Positions 43,342 to 52,375 of a stretch of DNA of 64,000 nucleotides are shown one piece after another; within the stretch, counting starts at the first letter, position 1; every line of letters starts with the position of its first letter. Position numbers and translations under genes: made by a program. The notes under the pieces are model-generated. The model worked only from the letters and a program-made list of their open reading frames with translations, did not search any database and was not told the DNA's origin. Location: contig NC_014666.1 of NCBI RefSeq assembly GCF_000166135.1, positions 2,728,001 through 2,792,000 on the forward strand. Reading direction: 5' to 3'. Origin of the DNA: Pseudofrankia inefficax. Lineage in GTDB: Bacteria > Actinomycetota > Actinomycetes > Frankiales > Frankiaceae.

Positions 43342-44871
43342 TCAGGCTCCGCTGATGCCGAGCAGACCGCCGATGCCGAAGGCGGCTGCGGCGGCCAGCC
43401 CGCCGACGAGCAGTTGCCGAGTGGCGCCGCGCCGTGGCGGGTCGCCGGCCAGCAGGCTCAGGCCGCCGCCGACGACAGCGAGCGCGATGGCCGTCAACAG
43501 CACCGCGGTGACTGCCGCCGCGGTGCCGGACGCGACCAGGAACGGCAGCACGACCACCAGCGCGCCAACCGTGAACGACGCCGCGCTCGCCGCCGCCGTC
43601 GCCCACGGCGAACCGAGCTCGTCCGGGTCCAGTCCGAGTTCCTCTCGGGCGAGGGTGTCCAGCGCGGTCTCGGGATTCGCCATGATCTTGCGCGCGGTCT
43701 CCTCGGCCTGCTCCTTCGGCAGCCCCTTGGCCTGGTAGAGCAGCGCCAGCTCGTGTTCCTCCCCAGCGGGGAAGTGGCGCAGCTCGTCCTCCTCGCGCCG
43801 GATCTCGGCGGCGAACATCTCCCGCTGGCTCGACACCGACACGAACTCGCCGGCCCCCATCGAGAACGCCCCCGCGAGCAGCCCGGCCACCCCCGCCAGC
43901 AGGATCGCTCGGCTCGGCGCCCCGGAGCCGACGAAACCAAGTACCAGAGCGGCGTTCGACACCAGCCCGTCGTTGACGCCGAACACGGCCGCCCGCAGCG
44001 CCCCGGACCGGTCGCCACGATGCCAGCGCTCGTTCGCCCCGATCCCTCCACTCGCCGCCTGCCGCACCGACATCGTCGCCAGCATCCGGGCATGGTGTCG
44101 TTCCTGCTGCCGCATGCCCGGGGCGGCCGCGATCTCGTCGTCGTAGCGGCCGGCGCTGGCGAGCTCGCTGGCCTCCAGCATCGGCAGCACGGCGGACAGC
44201 GAGAACCAACGGGCCAACAGGATCACGATGCGCAGCCGCAGGCTGCGCCGGTGGCGACGGGCGGAGGGAACGGGCTCGCCGAGCGCGCGCAACTGGTGTT
44301 CCCAGTGACCGGCGTGCTGGTCCTCCACATCGGCGAGTTCGCGCAGCACCTCGCCCCGCGGGCCGTCGCTGACCTCGGCGAGCTCCCGGTACATCGCGGC
44401 GGACTCGCGCTCGGACGTCAGGTAGACCCGGAAGCGGTCGCGCGAGGACACCGGGGTGCCCCGCCGGCCGTCGCCCCGCTGGCCGCGGCCCCACCGGCCG
44501 CCTTCGAAGGCATCCCACTCGTCATCCCACGCCGTGTCCGCGCTCTCCGTCGGAGGCTGTGCGGCGGGCGGGAAGTGTCCCGGCTTGGCCGTCGTCGTCC
44601 AGTCCGGGGCATACGGCCATCCATCTGGACGGATCGGGCCGGTGCTCGGGTCGGGCGGAGCGGCCGGCCTAGGCACGGTTCCCGGCGCCGGACCGGAATA
44701 CTGCCCCCACGCTTCCAGCGGGGCTGCCGAGTGCGGAACCGCGATCGGCCCGCTCGGTGTGTTGATGAGGATGTACGGCTCTGCCCCGGGGCCACCGCCC
44801 GACGGGAAGTGGACCTGGGGCGCAGGGGGCGGAACGGCCGCCCACCAGTCACGGTCATCACCGACGGTCAT
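43342..44871 (-). CDS. Ferritin-like/VIT1 (CCC1) membrane metal transporter
   Basis: A 509-residue protein in three parts. The first about 130 residues are Pro/Gly-rich and probably disordered. Residues about 140-270 are a ferritin-like helical bundle with SERESAAMYRELAE and DVEDQHAGHWEHQL, giving Glu/His ligands. Residues about 290-509 form the VIT1/CCC1 domain: FGVNDGLVSNAALVLGFVG, AGAFSMGAGEFVSVSSQRE and EELGLDPDELGSPW. The layout matches membrane-bound ferritin (MbfA-like) exporters, which move Fe2+ or Mn2+ out of the cytosol. The Pro-rich extension is unusual. No iron-box was recognised upstream. Confidence 0.88.
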   Translation of the reverse strand: MTVGDDRDWWAAVPPPAPQVHFPSGGGPGAEPYILINTPSGPIAVPHSAAPLEAWGQYSGPAPGTVPRPAAPPDPSTGPIRPDGWPYAPDWTTTAKPGHFPPAAQPPTESADTAWDDEWDAFEGGRWGRGQRGDGRRGTPVSSRDRFRVYLTSERESAAMYRELAEVSDGPRGEVLRELADVEDQHAGHWEHQLRALGEPVPSARRHRRSLRLRIVILLARWFSLSAVLPMLEASELASAGRYDDEIAAAPGMRQQERHHARMLATMSVRQAASGGIGANERWHRGDRSGALRAAVFGVNDGLVSNAALVLGFVGSGAPSRAILLAGVAGLLAGAFSMGAGEFVSVSSQREMFAAEIRREEDELRHFPAGEEHELALLYQAKGLPKEQAEETARKIMANPETALDTLAREELGLDPDELGSPWATAAASAASFTVGALVVVLPFLVASGTAAAVTAVLLTAIALAVVGGGLSLLAGDPPRRGATRQLLVGGLAAAAAFGIGGLLGISGA

Positions 44872-45069
44872 CCGATGAACCGTCCTCGTATCGGAGCCCC
44901 GCTCACACCGGAGCCGTTTTGCCCCCCACCGGGCGGGATCTTAGGGACATTCGGGCATATCCAGACAGGGCCTCTCGAGATCTTTGTGTCGTCGTAGTGA
45001 CGGGCGGGACGGCGAGGCGGCGGCAACCGCCCACAGCGCACCGGCTGATTAACAGCTTGCGATCACCCG

Positions 45070-45081
45070 TAAACTTGGCAC
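45070..45081 (+). promoter_or_regulatory. -10 box of a leaderless promoter for valS
   Basis: TAAACT at 45070-45075, six bases before the GTG at 45082; no ribosome-binding site. No T-box-like structure was recognised. Confidence 0.5.
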
Positions 45082-47760
45082 GTGAGGTCACCAGACGAAG
45101 CTCGGGCGACGGCAGTGCGGCCGGCCCGGGCCATCCCAGCGAAGCCGAGTCTCGACGGGGTCGAGGAGCGCTGGTCGACGGTATGGCGGGACGAGCAGAC
45201 GTACCGGTTCGACCGCACGGTCGACCGCGAGCGGGTCTACTCGATCGACACGCCGCCGCCGACCGTGTCCGGCTCGCTGCACGTCGGCCACGTCTTCTCG
45301 TACACGCATACGGACCTGATCGCCCGCTACCAGCGGATGCGTGGCCGTGAGGTCTTCTACCCGATGGGGTTCGACGACAACGGCCTGCCGACCGAGCGGC
45401 GGGTGCAGAACTACTACGGGGTGCGCTGCGACCCGTCGGTCCCGTACGACCCCGAGTTCGTCCCGCCGGCGAAGCCGGGCAAGGACCAGGTCCCGATCAG
45501 CCGGCGCAACTTCGTCGAGCTGTGCGAGAAGCTGACGATCGAGGACGAGAAGGGGTTCGAGGACCTCTGGCGCCGGCTCGGCCTGTCCGTCGACTGGACG
45601 CACACCTACGCGACGATCGACGCGCGCTCGCGGGCCGTCGCCCAGCGGGCGTTCCTGCACAACCTCGCGCGCGGCAACGCCTACCTGTCCGAGGCGCCGA
45701 CGCTGTGGGACGTCACGTTCCGCACCGCGGTCGCGCAGGCGGAGCTGGAGGACCGGGAGCGGCCCGGCGCATACCACACGCTCGGCTTCGCGAAGTCGTC
45801 CGGCGACGGGGAAGTGATCATCGAGACGACCCGCCCGGAGCTGCTGGCGGCCTGCGTCGCCCTGGTCGCGCACCCGGAGGACGCCCGCTACCAGGCGCTG
45901 TTCGGCAAGACGGTGCGCACGCCGCTGTTCGGCGTCGAGGTGCCGGTCGTCGCGCACCGGCTCGCGGACCCGGAGAAGGGCTCCGGCATCGCGATGATCT
46001 GTACGTTCGGTGACCTCACCGACGTGATCTGGTGGCGCGAGCTGAACCTGCCGGCCCGCGCGGTGATCGGTCGCGACGGCCGGCTGCTCGCCGACCCGCC
46101 GGCGGCCGTCGACAGTGCCGCGGGCAGGGCCGCGTACGCGGAGCTCGCCGGCAAGACGGTGCACGCGGCCAAGACCCGGATCGTCGAGCTGCTCCAGGAG
46201 TCCGGCGCGCTCAAGGGCGAGCCGCGGCCGATCAGCCACCCGGTGAAGTTCTACGAGAAGGGCGACCGGCCGCTGGAGATCGTCTCCACCCGGCAGTGGT
46301 ACCTGCGCAACGGCGGTCGCGACGAGGAGCTGCGGGCCGCCCTGCGCGCGCGCGGCGGCCAGCTCAACTGGCACCCGCCGCACATGCGGGTCCGCTACGA
46401 GAACTGGGTCGACGGCCTCAACGGCGACTGGCTGGTCTCCCGGCAGCGGTTCTTCGGCGTGCCGTTCCCGCTCTGGTACCCGCTGGACGCCGACGGTGAG
46501 CCCCGGTACGACGCCCCGATCGTCGCGGCCGAGGCCACCCTGCCGGTCGACCCGTCGACCGACATCCCGCCCGGCTATACGGCCGAGCAGCGTGGCGTGC
46601 CCGGCGGGTTCGAGGGTGACCCGGACGTCATGGACACCTGGGCGACGTCCTCGCTGACGCCGCAGATCGCCGCCGGCTGGATCGACGACCCCGACCTGTT
46701 CGCCAAGGTCTTCCCGATGAACCTGCGCCCGCAGGCGCACGAGATCATCCGAACCTGGCTGTTCTCGACCGTGGTGCGCAGCCACGAGGAGCACGACTGC
46801 CTGCCGTGGTCGGACGCGGCGATCTCCGGGTGGATCCTCGACCCAGACCGCAAGAAGATGTCGAAGTCCAAGGGCAACGTCGTCACCCCGATGGGGCTGC
46901 TGGAGGAGCACGGCTCCGACGCGGTCCGGTACTGGGCGGCCTCCGGCCGGCCGGGCACGGACACGGCGTTCGACGTCGGCCAGATGAAGATCGGCCGGCG
47001 GCTGGCCATCAAGATCCTCAACGCGAGCCGGTTCGCGCTGGGGATCGCCGCCGGCGCTGACCTGGCCGCCGGCGGCGCGGCCGGGGCCGACGCCGTGTTC
47101 GCCGGCCACGCCCTCGGGGACGCGGCCGCCGAGGCGACGGCGGCCGCGGTGACCGAGCCGCTCGACCGGGCCCTGCTGGCGACGCTGGCCGACGTGGTCG
47201 ACCAGGCGACGGTGGCCTTCGACGGCTACGACTACGCCCGCGCGCTCGAGGTCACCGAGTCGTTCTTCTGGACCTTCTGCGACGACTACGTCGAGCTGGT
47301 GAAGGGCCGGGCCTACGGCGGGTCGGGGGAGGCCGGGGCCGCGTCCGCGCAGGCGACGCTGGCGGTGGCGCTCTCGACCCTGCTGCGGCTGTTCGCGCCG
47401 TGCCTGCCGTTCGTCACCGAGGAGGTCTGGTCCTGGTGGCAGGCGGGCTCGGTGCACCGCGCCCGCTGGCCGCAGGCCCCGGAGCTGCGCAAGCTGGCCG
47501 AGTCCGCGCCCGCGCGCCAGCTTGAGGTCGTCGGCACCGTCCTGTCGGCGGTGCGGCGGGCCAAGTCCGAGGCCAAGGTGTCGATGAAGGCCGAGGTGGC
47601 GTCCAGCCGGGTCACCGCCGAGCCGGACGTGCTGGCCCTGCTGGAGCCGGTGGCCGCGGACCTGCGCAACGCCGGCAGCATCGCCGAGCTGGCCCTGGTC
47701 GCGGGCACCGGTGAGATCGCCGTCGCCGTCGACCTGGTGCCGAAGCCCGCCGCGGTCTGA
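45082..47760 (+). CDS. valS: Valyl-tRNA synthetase
   Basis: An 892-residue class I synthetase charging tRNA-Val. The HIGH motif appears as GSLHVGHVFSYTHTD (about residue 63), KMSKS as DRKKMSKSKGN (about 592), and the editing domain lies between, with TRPELLAAC and HPVKFYEKGDRP. GFDDNGLPTERRVQNYYGV fits the actinobacterial form. The C-terminal anticodon-binding and arm regions are present (WPQAPELRKLAE onward). Start at a GTG right after a -10 box; a terminator follows. The product is complete. Confidence 0.96.
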   Translation: MRSPDEARATAVRPARAIPAKPSLDGVEERWSTVWRDEQTYRFDRTVDRERVYSIDTPPPTVSGSLHVGHVFSYTHTDLIARYQRMRGREVFYPMGFDDNGLPTERRVQNYYGVRCDPSVPYDPEFVPPAKPGKDQVPISRRNFVELCEKLTIEDEKGFEDLWRRLGLSVDWTHTYATIDARSRAVAQRAFLHNLARGNAYLSEAPTLWDVTFRTAVAQAELEDRERPGAYHTLGFAKSSGDGEVIIETTRPELLAACVALVAHPEDARYQALFGKTVRTPLFGVEVPVVAHRLADPEKGSGIAMICTFGDLTDVIWWRELNLPARAVIGRDGRLLADPPAAVDSAAGRAAYAELAGKTVHAAKTRIVELLQESGALKGEPRPISHPVKFYEKGDRPLEIVSTRQWYLRNGGRDEELRAALRARGGQLNWHPPHMRVRYENWVDGLNGDWLVSRQRFFGVPFPLWYPLDADGEPRYDAPIVAAEATLPVDPSTDIPPGYTAEQRGVPGGFEGDPDVMDTWATSSLTPQIAAGWIDDPDLFAKVFPMNLRPQAHEIIRTWLFSTVVRSHEEHDCLPWSDAAISGWILDPDRKKMSKSKGNVVTPMGLLEEHGSDAVRYWAASGRPGTDTAFDVGQMKIGRRLAIKILNASRFALGIAAGADLAAGGAAGADAVFAGHALGDAAAEATAAAVTEPLDRALLATLADVVDQATVAFDGYDYARALEVTESFFWTFCDDYVELVKGRAYGGSGEAGAASAQATLAVALSTLLRLFAPCLPFVTEEVWSWWQAGSVHRARWPQAPELRKLAESAPARQLEVVGTVLSAVRRAKSEAKVSMKAEVASSRVTAEPDVLALLEPVAADLRNAGSIAELALVAGTGEIAVAVDLVPKPAAV

Positions 47761-47809
47761 CCGCTCGCCCTCGACGGGCGGCGGTAGCCGGTGCTTGATC
47801 GCCGTTTGA

Positions 47810-47856
47810 GCCCTCTGGCGGTCGCGGACGCGGCATTTCCGCGCCCGCCAGAGGGC
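47810..47856 (+). terminator. Hairpin terminator after valS
   Basis: Eleven-base arms (47810-47820 and 47846-47856, GCCCTCTGGCG) enclose a second small hairpin CGCGG-5-CCGCG (829-843 of the same block). No T-run. Confidence 0.7.
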
Positions 47857-48155
47857 CGAACTGGCGATCATGGGTTCCGGTGGTCGCGGGCGCCGGCTTG
47901 GCGCGGGCCGGGCCGGCTTCCTGGCCCGTCGCTGTGGCCGTCGGAGTGGCTCGGGCGATCCGCGCGCCACGACACCTCGCTGTGACCGGCGTCGCGGTGC
48001 TACCGCGCGGCGAGTGGGGCATCGGCACCGTCGTTCGCGGGAAGATGGCCGGGGATGCCAGGTTCTGGCAGTTCACCGTCAGCAATCGCGCCGCCGGGGC
48101 GCCGGCCGAGCGGCATTGCCGCGGCCCGCGGTCGCGGCAGGTCTGGGAGGCAGCC
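47857..48155. other. Intergenic stretch between valS terminator and gamma-carbonic anhydrase
   Basis: About 300 bases. The frame of the downstream gene is open through much of it, but the encoded Ala/Arg-rich sequence has no family resemblance. Nothing else is recognised. Confidence 0.4.
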
Positions 48156-48677
48156 TTGGCTATCTACGCGCTCGGGGACCGGGTTCCCGACATCGACCCG
48201 TCGGCGTACGTGCACCCGGACGCGACCGTGATCGGGTCGGTGACGATCGGCCCCGAGTCGTCGATCTGGCCGCGGGCCGTCCTACGCGGTGACACCGGGC
48301 CGATCATCATCGGCGCCAGGACCTCGATCCAGGACGGCACCGTCGTGCACACCACCGCGCTGCACCCGACCACCGTCGGCGATGACTGCGTCGTCGGCCA
48401 TCTGGCCCATCTGGAGGGCTGCGTGGTGGACAACGGCGCCCTGATCGGCTCCGGCTCGATCGTGCTGCACAACGCCAAGGTCGGCACCGGCGCGATCGTC
48501 GGCGCGGGCGCGGTCGTCAGCAACAACGGCGTCGTCCCGCCCGGCGCGATGGCCCTCGGCGTCCCGGCGAAGATCCGCGAGGGCGCGGCGAACGCGGCGG
48601 GCATCGCCATAGCCGCCGAGCACTACGTCGAGAACGGCAAGCTCTTCCGCGCGGAGCTACGCCGCCTCGACGCCTGA
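48156..48677 (+). CDS. Gamma-carbonic anhydrase family protein
   Basis: A 173-residue left-handed beta-helix protein: VHPDATVIGSVTIGPESSIW, AVLRGDTGPIIIGARTSIQD, VVHTTALHPT, VGHLAHLEGCVV and GAIVGAGAVVSNN. The His residues in VVHTT and GHLAH are the usual zinc ligands. It would hydrate CO2 or carry out a related trimeric-helix reaction; some family members are acyl- or acetyl-carrier enzymes. The TTG at 48156 was chosen because TGGGAGG precedes it by six bases and this gives the normal family length; upstream starts would add over 80 unrelated residues. Confidence 0.87.
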   Translation: MAIYALGDRVPDIDPSAYVHPDATVIGSVTIGPESSIWPRAVLRGDTGPIIIGARTSIQDGTVVHTTALHPTTVGDDCVVGHLAHLEGCVVDNGALIGSGSIVLHNAKVGTGAIVGAGAVVSNNGVVPPGAMALGVPAKIREGAANAAGIAIAAEHYVENGKLFRAELRRLDA

Positions 48678-48748
48678 GCCGCCTCGACGCCTGGGCCACC
48701 GCGACGGCTGGGCCACCGCGACGCCTGAGCCGGCGCATGGGCCGTGGG

Positions 48749-49474
48749 TCAGCGCAGCTCGGCGATGCGGGCGCCGGGAACCGGCATCTGGGGACGGCCG
48801 GAGGTGGATTCGGTGCCGGTGCCCGCAGGGTCGGCCCCCTCACCGCCCTCGACGTGGTCGGTGACCTCCTTGGGCAGCTTCAGCGGCAGCGGGTCGCGCA
48901 CGGGCATCGCCTCGTCGCCGCGCACGACAATGAGCCGGCGCAGCGTCTCCTCCAGCAGCGGCGCCTCGCGCGGGTCCATCGCGCCCGGCCCGGTCATCAC
49001 GGCGCGGACGAACCAGCGCGGCCCGTCGACGCCGATCATCCGGCCGGGGACGAGCTGCCCGGGCACCGGGGTCGGCAGCGCGAGCTCCAGCTCGCGGCCG
49101 TAGCGGCCGTCCACCGTCCGCGGTGCCCCGCCGGTGGACTCCAGCTGCTCGACGATCTCGGCGCGCACGTCCTCCCACAGGCCACGGGTCTTCGGCGCGG
49201 CGAACACGGCGAGCTCCATGGCGCTCTGGCCGTCGGCGATGACGACGCTCATCGGCCGGCCGGTGGCCTCCTCGACCTGGAACTGGATCTGCACGCCCTC
49301 CAGCGCCGGCACCCTCAGGGCGCCGACGTCGAGGCGCTGCACGTCGTCGCGCGGCGCCTTCGTGACGTCGTAGGGTCCCTCCGGCTCGCCCGTGAAGTGC
49401 TCGCCGGACTCCAGCTCGTCGTCGTGGAACGCGGCCTCGTCGGCCTCCTGCCTGCGGCGGCGCCCGAATGCCAT
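48749..49474 (-). CDS. DUF3710 protein
   Basis: A 241-residue protein of unknown function conserved in actinobacteria. It starts MAFGRRRRQEADE, a basic patch, followed by an acidic segment and a folded core with VQIQFQVEEATGRP, MELAVFAAPKTRGLWEDVR, GPRWFVRAVMTGPGAMD and LVVRGDEAMPVRDPLPL-like sequence. No catalytic motif is evident. GGAAAGG lies before the ATG at 49474. It lies downstream of dut in the same direction, an arrangement common in actinobacteria, so coexpression is likely. Residues 205-241 are Gly/Pro-rich. Confidence 0.85.
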   Translation of the reverse strand: MAFGRRRRQEADEAAFHDDELESGEHFTGEPEGPYDVTKAPRDDVQRLDVGALRVPALEGVQIQFQVEEATGRPMSVVIADGQSAMELAVFAAPKTRGLWEDVRAEIVEQLESTGGAPRTVDGRYGRELELALPTPVPGQLVPGRMIGVDGPRWFVRAVMTGPGAMDPREAPLLEETLRRLIVVRGDEAMPVRDPLPLKLPKEVTDHVEGGEGADPAGTGTESTSGRPQMPVPGARIAELR

Positions 49475-49637
49475 GGCCTTTCCTTTCCTGCCGTGCCTGG
49501 GTGAGCCGAGCCGGTCAGCCCGGGTCATGGAGCCACCGTGCAGCCGATCGCACCGGTCGCCCTGCCTGATAGTCCTCGGCAGGGCCGGCGGTGACGCCCG
49601 GGTGCCCGCAGGGGCCGCCGCGAAGCCGGCCCGCGGA

Positions 49638-50165
49638 TCAGCGGCCAGGGTGACCCGACGTGAAGCCTCCGGTCGACCCGAAGCCTCCGGCGCCGCGTGT
49701 CGAGGCCGGCAGCTCGTCGATCTCGCGGAAGGCGGCGTGCTCCACCCGCTGCACGACGAGCTGGGCGATCCGGTCGCCCCGGGACAATCGGATCGGCTCG
49801 GTCCGGTCCGTGTTGAGGAGAATCACTTTGATCTCTCCACGGTAGCCGGCATCGACGGTACCGGGTGCATTGACCACGGAGAGCCCATGCCGCGCGGCCA
49901 GCCCGCTACGGGGATGCACGAAGGCGGCATACCCAGCCGGGAGCGCGATGCTCATCCCGGTGCCGACGACCGCGCGCTCGCCTGGGCCGAGCGTCACGTC
50001 CGCGGCGGCCACCAGGTCGGCGCCCGCGTCCAGCGGCTGCGCGTAGGCCGGCAGCGGAAGCCCGGGGTCCAGCCGGCGTACCAGCACCTCGACGGTCGGC
50101 TGCCCGGCGCCGTCGGCCGGCTCGGCCGCGGCCACCGGGCCGGGGGAGGGGTCGAGAGCGGTCAT
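49638..50165 (-). CDS. dut: dUTP diphosphatase
   Basis: A 175-residue trimeric dUTPase converting dUTP to dUMP and pyrophosphate, keeping uracil out of DNA. Motifs in order: AGADLVAA (1), [12 protein letters not shown] (2), [13 protein letters not shown] (3), [11 protein letters not shown] (4) and [11 protein letters not shown] (5). An N-terminal extension of about 22 Pro/Ala residues precedes the core. The ATG follows AGGAG by five bases. An unusual 14-bp-period repeat lies just upstream. Confidence 0.96.
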   Translation of the reverse strand: MTALDPSPGPVAAAEPADGAGQPTVEVLVRRLDPGLPLPAYAQPLDAGADLVAAADVTLGPGERAVVGTGMSIALPAGYAAFVHPRSGLAARHGLSVVNAPGTVDAGYRGEIKVILLNTDRTEPIRLSRGDRIAQLVVQRVEHAAFREIDELPASTRGAGGFGSTGGFTSGHPGR

Positions 50166-50222
50166 GGCGGCTCCTGAGGGACGTCGAGGTCGGCGGCTGG
50201 GACGATACTGGTGATGCGGTCA

Positions 50223-50320
50223 GTGACCACCTGGGCGTGACCGGAGGACCGTGACCGCGCGACGGTGACGGGCTGACGGTGCCGGGCTGGCCGTGACGAG
50301 CTGACCGTGACCCTACGGGC
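50223..50320. repeat. Seven degenerate repeats with an exact 14-bp period upstream of dut
   Basis: GTGAC occurs at 50223, 50237, 50251, 50265, 50293 and 50307, with GTGCC at 50279, so every unit is exactly 14 bases. The remaining nine bases of each unit vary, with a loose GGCTGAC-like core in the later ones. It lies between the divergent dut and DUF4235 genes, outside any convincing coding frame. Confidence 0.75.
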
Positions 50321-50401
50321 GCGGCCAGCTGGGTAGGTACCGCGACGGCTGGCCGGCGCGGGCGGCCGGACGGGTGAAATCGCCGCGAACGGGCACAGCG
50401 G

Positions 50402-50737
50402 ATGACAGACACTGCGGACACAGAGGGGTGCGCGTTGGCTGGACCGGTTTCCAAGGTCGGCTGGAAGATCGTCGGAGGGGCGGCAACCGCCGCGGGTGGC
50501 GCCGCGGCAAGCAGGACTGTCGACCTCGCCTATCGGAAGGTCCGCGGTGGCGAGCCGCGGCTGGACCCTGCGCACCCGGACACGACCTGGCGCGAGGCGA
50601 TGGTGTGGGCCCTGGTCACCGCCATCGCGGTCACCGTGGGCCGGCTCGCCGCCGAGCGGCTCGCCGCCACCGGCTGGGTCCGCGCGACAGGTGCGCTGCC
50701 GCCGGGCATGGAGGCGGCGGCCGAGTCACTCGACTGA
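50402..50737 (+). CDS. DUF4235 membrane protein
   Basis: A 111-residue protein with two hydrophobic segments, VGWKIVGGAATAAGGAAASR (about residues 19-38) and MVWALVTAIAVTVGRLAAER (about 67-86), linked by a basic YRKVRGGEP turn and a Trp/Arg segment TTWREA. It matches the small two-helix DUF4235 family of actinobacteria. Function unknown. The ATG has only a weak ribosome-binding site. Divergent from dut across the 14-bp repeat array. The first ten residues include a Cys (EGCALAG) but no clear lipobox. Confidence 0.8.
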   Translation: MTDTADTEGCALAGPVSKVGWKIVGGAATAAGGAAASRTVDLAYRKVRGGEPRLDPAHPDTTWREAMVWALVTAIAVTVGRLAAERLAATGWVRATGALPPGMEAAAESLD

Positions 50738-50977
50738 CGCCCACGCCGGCGCGGCGGCCTGGCGCCGCGCCGGCCATACGCGGTCGGCGAGCGGCCACGG
50801 TGACCGCTCGCCCGACCGCGCTCAGTGATGTTCCTGGGCAGACCGAGATCAGGGTCACAAAACACACGGCCCGACCCCCCTCCACGGGGCAGACTCCCGT
50901 ACACGGGTGTTTCAGACCGATGTCGCTGACTCGGCGAGAGGCCCGATCCCGTGCTGGCGGGTCAGATCGGAGGAGCC

Positions 50978-51358
50978 GTGGCTGAGCGAACAGGCTGGTG
51001 GGGCAGGGTGGTTCACCGGCTCGCGGCTGATGACGACGAGCTGCAGGCGGAGGATCTGCAGCGGGCGGCCGCCGCCGAGGGGGCGGTGCCGATCGGCGGC
51101 TGCCGGGACCACGACGAGGCGTGCGTGGCGGGCACCATCCGCTCGGTCACGGTACGCAATCAGTCCGGGGCGCCCAACCTCGAGATCGAGGTCTACGACG
51201 GCAGCGGCTGCGTCACGCTGGTGTTCCTCGGTCGCCGGCAGATCCCAGGTCTCGACGCCGGCCGCTCGCTGAAGGCGTCCGGCCGGGTCAACCGGGACGA
51301 CCGGCGCACGACCATCTTCAACCCCCGCTACGAGCTCCTGCCCGCGCCCAGCCACTGA
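50978..51358 (+). CDS. OB-fold nucleic acid-binding protein
   Basis: A 126-residue protein. After a helical N-terminus (WWGRVVHRLAADDDELQAED), residues about 50-120 form an OB-fold: ACVAGTIRSVTVRNQSGAPN, LEIEVYDGSGCVTLVFLGRR, GRSLKASGRVN and TIFNPRYELL. The family is found in actinobacteria next to DUF3159 and TrkA genes, as here, and is presumed to bind single-stranded nucleic acid; this has not been read from residues. The GTG at 50978 follows GGAGGAGCC. Transcribed towards DUF3159, 170 bases away. Confidence 0.82.
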   Translation: MAERTGWWGRVVHRLAADDDELQAEDLQRAAAAEGAVPIGGCRDHDEACVAGTIRSVTVRNQSGAPNLEIEVYDGSGCVTLVFLGRRQIPGLDAGRSLKASGRVNRDDRRTTIFNPRYELLPAPSH

Positions 51359-51528
51359 CGCGGCGGTCCGCCCCGGGCTGGCCGTCTCCCGCCCGGCTGG
51401 TCCGGGTGTGCCCCGGATCGGAGCCGGCCGGGGGTCCGTGAACCGGCGGGGGACAGACCCGTGCCCGGCGGGGGCGGGCATACTGGCGACAGCCGACGCC
51501 AGCCCGGGAGAGTGGATCCATCAGCCTG

Positions 51529-52335
51529 ATGCCAGCCTCTGCCCCGCGCGGGGCCGACGAGCCCGACGTCCTCGCCGACGAGCCCGGTTCCCGTCCGCCC
51601 GTTGAGGATCCGTCCGGCCAGCGGCCCGGGCCCCGGCGGCCGGCCGGCGACGACGAGCCGCCCGAGTTCAAGATCTCGTTGGCCGACTCGATCGGCGGCC
51701 CGCGCGGCATCGTCGACAGCACGATGCCGACGATCGCCTTCGTCCTGGTCAACAGCGCCGCCGGTCTGCTGTCCGGGATCATCGCCGCGGCCGTGGTCGC
51801 TGTGGCGATCTTCATCCTGCGGCTGGTCCGCCGCGAGCCCAAGCAGCAGGCGGTCTCCGGGCTGTTCGCCGTGGCGGTGGCCGGCTTCGTCGCGTCGCGG
51901 ACGAAGTCGACCAAGGGCTACTTCCTGCCGAGCATCCTGAAGAACGCGGGTGCGATCGTCATCGGGGTCGCCTCGCTGGCGCTGCGCCGGCCGCTGGCCG
52001 GCTACGTGATGGCCGGCTTCGACCAGCGCTACGCGGGCTGGCGGGACCACCGCGACACGATGCGCGCGGCCAACTGGGCGACCGGCGTCTGGATCATCGT
52101 CTACGTCCTGCGCTTCGGCATTCAGGGCAGCCTGTACTGGGCCGGCGAGACCGGCTGGCTGGAGGCGGCGAACCTGGCCCTCGGGCTGCCGCTGTTCGGC
52201 CTCGCGGTGCTGGCGACGCTCGCGATCGTGCGCAGGATGGCCCCGGCCGCCCGGTTCGCCCCGCCCGAGGACGGGCCGTCGGACGAGGACGCCCCGGCCG
52301 GTCAGCCGGCGCGGACCGACAGCGTCGACGAGTAG
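51529..52335 (+). CDS. DUF3159 membrane protein
   Basis: A 268-residue protein with a disordered Pro/Asp-rich N-terminus (about 48 residues), a short conserved entry FKISLADSIGGPRGIVDST and about six membrane helices (about 62-240), including SGLFAVAVAGFVASRTKSTKGYFLPS. Matches the DUF3159 family of six-span actinobacterial proteins related in topology to intracellular septation proteins. Function unknown. Precedes, convergently, the two RCK genes; a hairpin overlaps its stop codon. The start could lie slightly downstream within the disordered part. Confidence 0.85.
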   Translation: MPASAPRGADEPDVLADEPGSRPPVEDPSGQRPGPRRPAGDDEPPEFKISLADSIGGPRGIVDSTMPTIAFVLVNSAAGLLSGIIAAAVVAVAIFILRLVRREPKQQAVSGLFAVAVAGFVASRTKSTKGYFLPSILKNAGAIVIGVASLALRRPLAGYVMAGFDQRYAGWRDHRDTMRAANWATGVWIIVYVLRFGIQGSLYWAGETGWLEAANLALGLPLFGLAVLATLAIVRRMAPAARFAPPEDGPSDEDAPAGQPARTDSVDE

Positions 52336-52375
52336 CGCCGACCGGCCTCCGCGCGCGGGCCGCTACGGCTCGTCG
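52326..52375. terminator. Bidirectional hairpin between DUF3159 and RCK genes
   Basis: CGACGAG-TAGCG (52326-52337) pairs with CGCTA and CTCGTCG (52361-52375) around a three-base bulge. It covers the DUF3159 stop codon and reaches into the 3' end of the convergent gene. Confidence 0.5.

Noticed and set aside
45088-47970. Open frame of 960 codons on the minus strand
   Set aside because: Antisense of valS; the product is Arg/Gly/His-rich with no domain.
50223-50320. Repeat array considered as a CRISPR
   Set aside because: The period is only 14 bases, the conserved part is five bases, and there are no spacers or cas genes.
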